This document shows positions 1 to 5,596 of a stretch of 6,477 bases of DNA, one piece after another. A program made the position numbers and the translations under genes. The notes under the pieces are model-generated. The model saw nothing but the letters and a program-made list of their open reading frames with translations, had not been told where the DNA came from and made no database searches. The DNA is from an uncultured Bacteroides sp. (GTDB taxonomy: Bacteria; Bacteroidota; Bacteroidia; Bacteroidales; Bacteroidaceae): contig CAKUYM010000245.1 in assembly GCA_934716785.1 (NCBI GenBank), positions 1 to 6,477 of the forward strand, given 5' to 3'. Positions within the stretch are counted from its first letter, which is position 1; the number at the start of each line of letters is the position of its first letter.

Positions 1-23
1 TTTCGTATAATTTAAGTCGATGG

Positions 24-54
24 CAAAGGTGCAAAACTTTATACAGGCTTACAA
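24..54 (-). promoter_or_regulatory. Possible Bacteroidota-type promoter reading out of the window
   Basis: On the minus strand TTG (54-52) lies 20 bp before CACCTTTG (31-24). This compares with the Bacteroidota consensus of TTTG at -33 and TAnnTTTG at -7 (one mismatch in the -7 box). It would drive a gene beyond position 1, which is not visible. Confidence 0.3.
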
Positions 55-62
55 TACGGCTT

Positions 63-320
63 TCACCGAATACTTACTATTCGGCCGTCCGAAAGGAATG
101 TTCGGAAGGCATCTTCGTCATCAAGTATGTAATCTACGGCCCTGTGAACCATCTGACCATATTCGTCACCTGAAGCACGCATCTTTTTGAGCATTTCCAT
201 GATGCGATCAACGATAGGCCCGCTCCACTCTTTACGGAACCTCAGGCGATGTTCTGGACTTTGGTCATCCTCTTGTAGAAATACTTGCATATAACAAACT
301 GACTTACGACTAGTTACACA
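63..320 (-). pseudogene. IS66 TnpC transposase fragment
   Basis: The translated piece SPEHRLRFRKEWSGPIVDRI...HRAVDYILDDEDAFRTFLSDGRI resembles the late catalytic part of IS66 transposases, where SPEERL..R...S.P..D is followed by GKA..Y.L......FL.DGR. In intact proteins DGR is followed by the DNN..ER segment carrying catalytic residues. Here the similarity stops at DGRIVSI and the frame closes at a TGA (63-65). Upstream the frame is closed by a TAG (321-323), and none of the first several hundred residues of TnpC is present. About 70 residues of similarity remain of a protein usually near 500 aa. An ATG at 290 exists but is not a natural start. Confidence 0.6.
66..84. repeat. Perfect 7-bp inverted repeat at the transposase break
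   Basis: CCGAATA and TATTCGG flank a 5-nt centre, CTTAC. The repeat covers the last codons of the TnpC fragment, exactly where its family similarity ends. It may be a recombination or excision scar, or a transcript hairpin. No function can be assigned. Confidence 0.45.
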
Positions 321-326
321 CTACTG

Positions 327-613
327 TCATTTATCCGTAGAAGCTCGCATTTTCGCTAGGATTCGCTGTTTCTCTGCCTCTGGGAAGTTTGGGGCTGTAA
401 TCAACTTTAGCACCTTTGCTTCAACTTTGGAAGCACGGTTGCCATATTCTTCCGCCTTACGCTTACTGGCTTCTGTTTCCGCCTTTGCCTTGGCTATACG
501 AGCATTGGCGGCTGCTATCTCCGCCTCCTATGCTGCTATTTCATCTTGTATCATATCCTTATTTTCGTCTGAACTGACGTTGACATTAGAAGTATCAAAG
601 TTTGCTTTGTATG
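327..613 (-). pseudogene. Unrecognised coiled-coil protein fragment, broken by TAG
   Basis: In another frame from the IS66 first-gene remnant, the minus strand reads AYKANFDTSNVNVSSDENKD and so on. A TAG (528-530) interrupts it, then comes a strongly coiled-coil stretch rich in Ala, Glu and Lys, of the kind AEIAAANARIAKAKAE. It ends with LITAPNFPEAEKQRILAKMR before a TGA at 327-329. Codon use and heptad-like composition suggest a former real gene. It has no start codon, since its 5' end is fused directly to the IS66 remnant. It is not the coiled coil of IS66 TnpC as I know it. Tails of mobilisation proteins or phage structural proteins are possible sources, but I cannot name a family. Confidence 0.45.
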
Positions 614-919
614 CAGCAATTCTGCCACGACAAACAAACTGTTACTTTTTAGCTCTATCTGCTCTCCATCTGGTGATTTCAGAATTAAGGTCTCCACTTG
701 CCAGCTTGCTGGCTTTGGAGCATCATCCTTTATAGTAATAGGAATAAAAGCATCTTGCGATGGATCCTGCTGTTTCTCCTGTAAAGGATAGTGCTTCTTG
801 TACTAGATGAGCCAGTCATAATCGACGGCTTCATCTTTGCAATACTTACGCAGGCTACGTCCCTTTCGGTTTTGGTTGTAGTTCTGCATCACCTTTTCAA
901 AATATTCTTTGCTTTCCAT
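614..919 (-). pseudogene. IS66-type small first protein (TnpA-like), broken by TAG
   Basis: From ATG at 919 the frame reads MESKEYFEKVMQNYNQNRKG, then RSLRKYCKDEAVDYDWLI, a TAG at 803-805, and continues in the same frame as YKKHYPLQEKQQDPSQDAFI and so on, to SNSLFVVAELL at 614. The pattern matches, from memory, the small accessory protein encoded first in Bacteroidota IS66 elements: an N-terminal DNA-binding helix region, then a FIPI...SWQVETL...SPDGEQIEL half. The frame is intact across the stop, so one point mutation is enough to explain the break. After residue 102 the family match ends and the frame runs on through unrelated sequence to a TGA at 551-553. No tnpB gene follows. This is a remnant, unlikely to be functional. 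Confidence 0.6.
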
Positions 920-959
920 TTTATGTGAATTTTAAAACGGTCGCAAAGATTATATTTTT

Positions 960-976
960 CATTCAACCCACCTTAC
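960..976 (-). repeat. Possible IS66-type terminal end (GTAAGG...)
   Basis: On the minus strand GTAAGGTGGGTTGAATG begins at 976, about 57 bp before the IS66 first-gene remnant. IS66-family ends typically start with GTAA. The matching opposite end would lie beyond the truncated transposase and is not seen, so this rests on position and four bases only. If correct, it marks the boundary between the RT/ncRNA cassette and the insertion sequence debris. Confidence 0.3.
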
Positions 977-1038
977 GCTGTATTGGTGGTTTACCACATG
1001 ATAATATTGAGTTGTCATAATATGTTGTATTTAAAGGC

Positions 1039-1064
1039 AAAGGGCTCAAGACCCGAAGCCCTTT
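1039..1064. terminator. Eight-bp GC-rich hairpin, ncRNA element or terminator
   Basis: AAAGGGCT and AGCCCTTT enclose a 10-nt loop. Read on the plus strand it is followed by a TTTTT run and looks like an intrinsic terminator, although no plus-strand gene leads into it. On the minus strand the tail is TTTGCCTTT, a poorer U-tract, so it may end the RT-operon transcript or be a structural hairpin of the ncRNA. I favour the structural role or a bidirectional one. Confidence 0.45.
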
Positions 1065-1084
1065 TTGTGGCAACCATGTCGCCT

Positions 1085-1130
1085 GTACAGACCTATGTGT
1101 GTGATAATATTTAGGTCCTGTGGTCTGCAC
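1085..1130 (-). other. Stem-loop presenting the CACACACA tract
   Basis: Nine pairs join 1130-1122 to 1093-1085, including one G-U, with a 28-nt loop. The same 3' arm can instead pair with 1121-1112 (nine pairs, one bulged G, 16-nt loop). The two pairings exclude each other but both leave the CA tract unpaired. Confidence 0.55.
1096..1103 (-). other. CACACACA tract, candidate ncRNA template
   Basis: Eight alternating C/A bases on the minus strand, in the loop of either of two alternative stems. Copying it would give a GT repeat, which matches the product I recall for Drt3a. ACACAC six-mers also occur elsewhere in the window (near 314-322 and inside the second RT gene near 2140-2150). The tract alone is therefore weak; its hairpin-loop position beside the RT operon is what makes it notable. 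Confidence 0.5.
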
Positions 1131-1156
1131 TTTACCTTTATCCATATGCCTTGGTT

Positions 1157-3421
1157 TCAAGCATAGACCTCTTGCGAAATCTTTGCATTCAATTCCTTTG
1201 TCACATGTAGTTTATTCCAATTTGTAAACATATATCTGCCATTCTTAAAATAGGACAACAGATTATTTCTTTCTTCTGTTTTTAAACCAAAAGAATTACC
1301 AACTTTTTTCTTTTCATCATCATTAAGATAAGGACATGCCATAAGGTCCAAAAGCAATATCACTATTTCCGAAGTTTTCTTGCGAAGATCTTTTGGAGTA
1401 CTTGCTATACGTTCACAGGCTTTTGCAACTACCAACTCCTTAAGTTCACTATACTTTGCCTTGTTACTGAAATAATAAAGCAGAAGTGTTATAGATAGTG
1501 CATTCATGTGTGGCAGCTGTTTGGTTCCTTTATCATTAACAGTAACACCTAGATAACTTTCTATGATAGCTGGTGAGAGAAGATATTTGTTTCTCATACT
1601 GCGGAGAGTTATGAGAAAATACAATATTTCTAACTGAACTTCTTCTTTATAATGACTACATTGGAATACAACATTTATTTCATCTTGTATTTTCTTGAAG
1701 ACATTAGCTCGTATATCATCTGTGAAGCGTTTGTACTGATGTATCTCCTTTTTCTTTTTCACATTCTTAGTCTCTGTATATACACTGTCAAGATAGATGA
1801 TAATGTTATTCAAGAGACTCATCATTTTCAAAGTGGAATTAACCTGCTTATTAAAGGAATATATAAAGAAAGAGGAATCCAACAGATTGAATAGAAACAA
1901 TGATAATTCATGCTCCATTGTTCGCTTCCGTTTATCTACTTCTTCTCGTTTCTCTTTTGGAAAATTCTTTATTTTTTCCGATAAACACAATGGTTTATAC
2001 AGACTATCATATTTTTTAAGCATCCTTTCGCATTTGGTAGATATGCGTGATATCGTGTAATTAAGAACGTCTTTTGCCTCTACATTGTTAGTCTTTAGGA
2101 TATCTTGGAAGACAGAACTGAAGTAAGATGAACGAAAATAAAGAGTGTGTTTCTTTTTGAGAACATTCTCTAAACGCTTTTTGTTAATATCATATTCCTT
2201 CTCATCACTCTCAACAATAGTTGATGTATCTTTGTCATCTTCATCATCCTCATTGCACTTGAATACGTCATCATCAATGTTGATACTAACGGTTTCATTG
2301 ACAAGTCGATCTATTGCAAGTTTTGCTCTTGAAATAGGAGTGATGAAAGGTCTAACCAAATCTTCTGTCTTTTCTTTGCTTATACTTAGTTTGTATTCGT
2401 TAAGATGTCGTGCAAAGCTTTCATTTGCGACCTCAAGAACATCTGGATTATTGTAGAAAAAGAAATAGTCGTCCACATATCGATAACATTCATAATCTAC
2501 ATTCCATCGAAACCCTTTTATCAGCAGGTCATTCTCTACACAAGAATCTATATACTGTAGGATTACCTCTGCAAAGATACGTGAGAACTCAGGACCTATA
2601 ACAATACCATTTGTCTCGTTGTAGTTCATCCTCTGCATCAAACTATCCCATATACATCCCAATGTTCCATCTTCACTACCTTTGAAGAATTGCTTGTATA
2701 TAGCCTTTCCTCCATTGGTTACCCATGCTATTGAATGAGTATATATACTATTGAAACATGACTGTATGTCAAATTTTCGAAGATTAGTGAACTTCTTTTC
2801 AGCTCTTTGATAACGATAGTCCTCATAAAAACGAAAAATTTGCGTGTATCGTTTGTAAGAGAAAAATGTTTTAAGGTTTTCATATTCGTTAAAGAATAAT
2901 TCCAAATCATCAGAACGCTTACCAAGAAGAGTATGATGCAATCTGTCACAATAGTAAAAATAACATGCAACAGCATGTGGATGACGCAAAGAGAATCGAC
3001 TCTGTTGACAGTAGTAGAGAATTAGACTCTTGAACTTCTCATAGAAAGCTACCATCTTTATCTGATCAGCTGGATGAACAACTGCCAACTCTCTATAATT
3101 TCCTCGTTTATGTATTATACGATAAGAAAACGGTATAGAGTCGTAATTACCAACCTTTATTTCATTTATTCCGTTAAGATCGTTGAAATTTTTTCCAAAG
3201 AGGATTGCTAAAATTTGACGGACACCATCAGAAGTTTTCTCATTCCATCTCAACTTATTATTTTTAGAACAGGATGGATTTATTATATATTCCACTCCAT
3301 TTTTTACCAAGAAACGATAAAAGAAACGGTTAGTAAATGTGATAGGCAACTCATATGGCAAAACATCAGAGAACACCACTCTTTCCTTTTTATATCGCAG
3401 CTTTATCTTCTTTCGCTTCAT
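1157..3421 (-). CDS. drt3b: Defence-associated reverse transcriptase, Drt3b-like (UG8 class)
   Basis: Second polymerase of the pair, 754 aa. In DRT3, as I recall it, Drt3b makes the poly(AC) strand complementary to the Drt3a product without a nucleic-acid template. The N-terminus has the DVLPYELPITFTNRFFY element (19-35) seen in Abi/UG-type RTs. Motif A is KFDIQSCFNSIYTHS with Asp218. Motif B is the GIVIGPEFSRIFAEVIL form (272-288) rather than a PQG form. Motif C is YECYRYVDDYFFFY, with Asp317 and Asp318. KLSISKEKTE (344-353) follows. An acidic linker (about 382-408, many Asp/Glu) leads into a roughly 340-residue helical C-terminal region without motifs I recognise, as in the alpha-repeat tails of Abi-type RTs. 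The start is at 3421, in the 32-bp overlap and with GAGGTGG upstream. The stop is directly before the putative ncRNA. AT-rich (about 32% GC in a sampled line). The RT call is certain; the UG8 subtype is inferred. Confidence 0.85.
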   Translation of the reverse strand: MKRKKIKLRYKKERVVFSDVLPYELPITFTNRFFYRFLVKNGVEYIINPSCSKNNKLRWNEKTSDGVRQILAILFGKNFNDLNGINEIKVGNYDSIPFSYRIIHKRGNYRELAVVHPADQIKMVAFYEKFKSLILYYCQQSRFSLRHPHAVACYFYYCDRLHHTLLGKRSDDLELFFNEYENLKTFFSYKRYTQIFRFYEDYRYQRAEKKFTNLRKFDIQSCFNSIYTHSIAWVTNGGKAIYKQFFKGSEDGTLGCIWDSLMQRMNYNETNGIVIGPEFSRIFAEVILQYIDSCVENDLLIKGFRWNVDYECYRYVDDYFFFYNNPDVLEVANESFARHLNEYKLSISKEKTEDLVRPFITPISRAKLAIDRLVNETVSINIDDDVFKCNEDDEDDKDTSTIVESDEKEYDINKKRLENVLKKKHTLYFRSSYFSSVFQDILKTNNVEAKDVLNYTISRISTKCERMLKKYDSLYKPLCLSEKIKNFPKEKREEVDKRKRTMEHELSLFLFNLLDSSFFIYSFNKQVNSTLKMMSLLNNIIIYLDSVYTETKNVKKKKEIHQYKRFTDDIRANVFKKIQDEINVVFQCSHYKEEVQLEILYFLITLRSMRNKYLLSPAIIESYLGVTVNDKGTKQLPHMNALSITLLLYYFSNKAKYSELKELVVAKACERIASTPKDLRKKTSEIVILLLDLMACPYLNDDEKKKVGNSFGLKTEERNNLLSYFKNGRYMFTNWNKLHVTKELNAKISQEVYA

Positions 3422-4877
3422 AATTCAACCACCTCATTATTTCCTTCAATCGCTTACCTGACAAAGAAAACATCTTCCTTGTTTTCCATGATTCTTCAAA
3501 ATCAAATTTCTTGATTCTACCGTAGAGTGCAGTCTCGTATTTGATTTTTTCTTCTGAATTAGAAAACAATTTGTCATAAAGAATAACTTTCTTCTCATGA
3601 AGATATTTATTTAGTTGATTAAGGTCATCTACATTTTCATCAAGCAAATCGCTATTGAAATAGAGACCTGTCTTTATTCCTGATTTAGACTTATGCAACT
3701 TAACATTTCCTACTATTAATTTCAAAGAATCAACTAAATCCTTTCGAGCTTGGTGTAGTTTATATTTGTTAGTTAAATCAAAATGCTTAAAAGCATTATC
3801 AATACGTTGTTTTATACGATTGTACTTATTGGTTGACAAATGGAAGTTAATTGCGTGTTCCGAATTTCCTGTTCCTTTTGGGATATTTTGATCAGAAAGC
3901 TTATAACCCAAATATGTAACCTCTAATAGTTGAGATTTTTGCTTCTCACAATCATATACAAAGCATTTCTCATCAGTTAACTTTTTTAATGACAAATCAA
4001 ACTTCTTAAACTCATTCTCCAAGTCATTATAATATTGCTCAATTGTTTTACCATTAGGAAGTTGGGCAAGCAGCATAAAGATATCGTCAACATAACGCAC
4101 ATAGAAGATAACCTCTGGTCGTTTTCTTATAGTGTTATCCAAATCACGCATGTAAATTTCAGACAGTAGCGAGCTTATACCTATTCCACGTGGCACTCCA
4201 TACCTTTCTTTCATCCCCTCACACTCCTCATCTGTAAGATTTTTCTTCTCTTCTTCATATTGATTAAGTATGGCTTTTACAAACACTTTCGACTTATATG
4301 AAAGAAGGGTATTGTCCATAATTGAATGCAACATTCTTTCTTGTGATATGGATTCGAAAAACGAAGACACATCTGTACGGATTATATAATAAGGCCGCTT
4401 TGTTTTCAGTAATAACTTTATATTAGCCATGATGAGATGGCGGTTCGCCTGTTTCACCTTAAAGGTTTTCTGCAAATTACATTGCAGTTGTTTCATAGCA
4501 AAAAGTTGAGAATGATTATTTCTATCTATTTTGAAACCCACCTTACTGCCAAGCTTTACCTTTATTAGACGAAAACGAAAATTGGAACCATTTACATTGT
4601 TTGCCAAGGAATCGGTATATGACTGAAGACATTCTTGTTTCTTTTCTCTTAGATTTCTCAGCTCTTGTTTAAGTTGTGTAATTTTTAAGACATCATCATC
4701 TGTCCAATCCTGTTTCTTCTTATGTCTTAGTGCATGAAGCCTCTTGTTTGCCTCCTGTATTTTTTCAACAACATTCTGAAAGGATAAACTCATGGATTCC
4801 TTTGGAATATTTCCCATACGATTTTCCTTTTCATATACTGTCATGAAATTCTTTGAAGAAAATGTTTGGTCAAGCAT
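3390..4877 (-). CDS. drt3a: Defence-associated reverse transcriptase, Drt3a-like (UG3 class)
   Basis: RNA-templated DNA polymerase of the Unknown-Group family, 495 aa. In DRT3 anti-phage systems this partner, as I recall the literature, copies an ACACAC segment of a companion RNA into poly(GT) DNA. Visible parts: a charged coiled coil (about 31-90); motif A RPYYIIRTDVSSFFESI with catalytic Asp169; motif B GVPRGIGISS (227-236); motif C FYVRYVDDIF with Asp264 and Asp265; a motif D-like FKKFDLSLKKL (290-300); and motif E VTYLGYKLS (320-328). A Lys/Arg-rich C-terminal domain without recognisable motifs follows. There is no GIIM maturase/thumb signature of group II introns and no integrase, endonuclease or protease domain. 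Met1 is the longest start. ATGs at residues 12, 21 and 29 are alternatives, and 21 and 29 have AAGGA-like sequences upstream. The 3' end overlaps the next RT gene by 32 bp. AT-rich. The RT call is certain; the UG3 assignment comes from pairing, size and order. Confidence 0.85.
   Translation of the reverse strand: MLDQTFSSKNFMTVYEKENRMGNIPKESMSLSFQNVVEKIQEANKRLHALRHKKKQDWTDDDVLKITQLKQELRNLREKKQECLQSYTDSLANNVNGSNFRFRLIKVKLGSKVGFKIDRNNHSQLFAMKQLQCNLQKTFKVKQANRHLIMANIKLLLKTKRPYYIIRTDVSSFFESISQERMLHSIMDNTLLSYKSKVFVKAILNQYEEEKKNLTDEECEGMKERYGVPRGIGISSLLSEIYMRDLDNTIRKRPEVIFYVRYVDDIFMLLAQLPNGKTIEQYYNDLENEFKKFDLSLKKLTDEKCFVYDCEKQKSQLLEVTYLGYKLSDQNIPKGTGNSEHAINFHLSTNKYNRIKQRIDNAFKHFDLTNKYKLHQARKDLVDSLKLIVGNVKLHKSKSGIKTGLYFNSDLLDENVDDLNQLNKYLHEKKVILYDKLFSNSEEKIKYETALYGRIKKFDFEESWKTRKMFSLSGKRLKEIMRWLNYEAKEDKAAI
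3429..3435 (-). promoter_or_regulatory. Shine-Dalgarno-like GAGGTGG for the second RT
   Basis: GAGGTGG lies 7 nt before the ATG at 3421, inside the last codons of the first RT gene (encoding Met-Arg-Trp). It is the clearest ribosome-binding-type sequence in the window. It supports the chosen start of the second RT and suggests translational coupling within the overlap. Confidence 0.5.
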
Positions 4878-5022
4878 GTAGATTTATTAACTTTTTCTAC
4901 TGTGAACGAATTAATGGTTTATTTCAAAGCTTGCCCATACAGGTAGGGCGCAGAGTATGTCTTGTAGATGCAGCGTTGTTAACATTTAATATCTTATGCA
5001 CGATATGGAATGTTGAGTGTTC
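4878..5022 (-). promoter_or_regulatory. Leader region upstream of the RT operon
   Basis: This 145-bp gap separates the 182-aa gene from the first RT gene and should hold the RT operon promoter. No clean Bacteroidota TTTG-N19-21-TAnnTTTG pair is visible. The last 60 bp before the ATG are AT-rich with a purine run, AGAAAAAG, but no true Shine-Dalgarno, as is common in this phylum. A minor GCCC/GGGC 4-bp stem lies near 4934-4950. There is no ACACAC tract here, which argues against this being the location of the DRT3 RNA template. Confidence 0.35.
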
Positions 5023-5571
5023 TTACAATATGCCAAGATGACGGCTTTCAAAATCCTTTTGTTCTTCAATCACCAACTTGCTCAGTACTGGCAACATACC
5101 TTCTATCTTGCGACATTTAACCTTGTTGTAATAGAAGTCCATGTCGTCTAATAATTCGTTGCAAAGAGATTCGGGCATGTCGCCACCATATCCTCCTGCA
5201 ACAACTGTTATTGCAGACAACCTGCGTGCATCTTTGTCGTTACGGATGTCAAATGCTCCACAGAGAATGGTCGGAAGAACATCATAGGTGATATTGCAAT
5301 AGTAAAGCAAGTCGTTGAAGTCGGGTGATTCTGTGAGATAGGCTTCAAGCATCTCTTCTTGATATTGACGAAGCAACAAAAGGAACTTCTGCTGTGCCAT
5401 CTTGCCTTTGATGTTTTTAGTCAAAGAGTAGAAAAGGGCATGAGACAATACTATACGGTCTTCGGAAGAGTGATAGTAAAAGGAACTGTCTTCGGGTTTA
5501 CGGTCTTTTAGCATCTCTTCCATTTTGGCAAACATCTGCTTGCGCATCTCTTTTAATTCTGCAGTAGCCAT
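5023..5571 (-). CDS. Uncharacterised 182-aa protein, mostly alpha-helical
   Basis: I do not recognise the family. The start ATG at 5571 lies 25 bp after the epimerase stop, on the same strand, so the two genes may share a transcript. The predicted protein is soluble, with no signal peptide or membrane span. It opens with a charged amphipathic helix (residues 3-24, Lys/Glu/Met-rich), followed by helix-forming stretches (about 37-80) rich in Leu, Tyr and Gln. A Gly-rich turn, VAGGYGGDMPES (124-135), interrupts the helices. Four Cys residues (92, 104, 137, 153) are scattered with no metal-binding spacing. The C-terminus ends abruptly as ESRHLGIL. GC content is intermediate (about 40% in one sampled line), between the epimerase and the RT genes. 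It may belong to the resident polysaccharide locus, or be cargo next to the RT cassette. Its coding status is well supported by length and amino-acid composition. Confidence 0.75.
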   Translation of the reverse strand: MATAELKEMRKQMFAKMEEMLKDRKPEDSSFYYHSSEDRIVLSHALFYSLTKNIKGKMAQQKFLLLLRQYQEEMLEAYLTESPDFNDLLYYCNITYDVLPTILCGAFDIRNDKDARRLSAITVVAGGYGGDMPESLCNELLDDMDFYYNKVKCRKIEGMLPVLSKLVIEEQKDFESRHLGIL

Positions 5572-5588
5572 AATTGATCATGAATTAT
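5570..5588. repeat. AT-rich inverted repeat between epimerase and the 182-aa gene
   Basis: The arms ATAATT and AATTAT flank a 7-nt centre, GATCATG, which itself contains the overlapping palindromes TGATCA and TCATGA. The repeat fills most of the 25-bp gap between the epimerase stop and the next ATG and reaches into that start codon. It could be an operator or merely an AT-rich spacer. There is no U-tract to make it a terminator on the minus strand. Confidence 0.3.
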
Positions 5589-5596
5589 GTAACAGA

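Larger units (their letters stand above)
985..1157 (-). ncRNA. Putative DRT3 companion RNA with CACACACA template
   Basis: About 170 nt directly after the second RT stop, same strand. Seen in sequence (minus-strand sense): a stem GTGCAGACC (1130-1122) with GGTCTGTAC (1093-1085), enclosing a loop that contains CACACACA (1103-1096). An alternative inner stem, ACAGGACCTA (1121-1112) with TAGGTCTGT (1095-1087) and one bulged G, puts AATATTATCACACACA exactly in the loop. A second hairpin is AAAGGGCT/AGCCCTTT (1064-1057 with 1046-1039). A small GTGG/CCAC hairpin lies near 985-997. Known, from memory: DRT3 carries an ncRNA whose ACACAC tract templates poly(GT). Inferred: this is that RNA. Exact ends are uncertain. 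The only same-strand reading frame here begins with TTG and encodes an unconvincing 65-residue peptide. I could not identify a dedicated promoter, so the RNA may be processed from the operon transcript. Confidence 0.6.

Noticed and set aside
314..322. ACACAC on the plus strand between pseudogene fragments
   Set aside because: It is on the strand opposite the RT operon, far from the RT genes, and not in a visible hairpin loop.
427..735. 102-codon plus-strand reading frame rich in Ala, Leu and Ser
   Set aside because: It is the antisense shadow of the coiled-coil fragment and the IS66 first-gene remnant, whose codons produce the Ala/Leu/Ser bias on the opposite strand.
963..1160. 65-codon minus-strand reading frame after the second RT
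   Set aside because: It starts with TTG, has a low-complexity mix of residues with no recognisable fold, and coincides with strong RNA hairpins and the CA tract. A structured RNA explains the region better.
2140..2150. Another ACACAC six-mer on the minus strand as the RNA template
   Set aside because: It lies inside the second RT coding region, encoding Lys-His-Thr, with no surrounding stem. Six-mers like this are expected a few times by chance in this window.
1652..2601. Several plus-strand reading frames of 63-103 codons opposite the second RT
   Set aside because: All lie antisense to a 754-codon gene with clear RT motifs and have Ser/Leu/Phe-rich compositions typical of shadow frames.
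1157..4877. Retron or group II intron interpretation of the RT genes
   Set aside because: No msr/msd-type RNA with a branching G lies upstream, there is no maturase X domain, HNH endonuclease or intron domain V/VI structure, and two different RTs share one operon.
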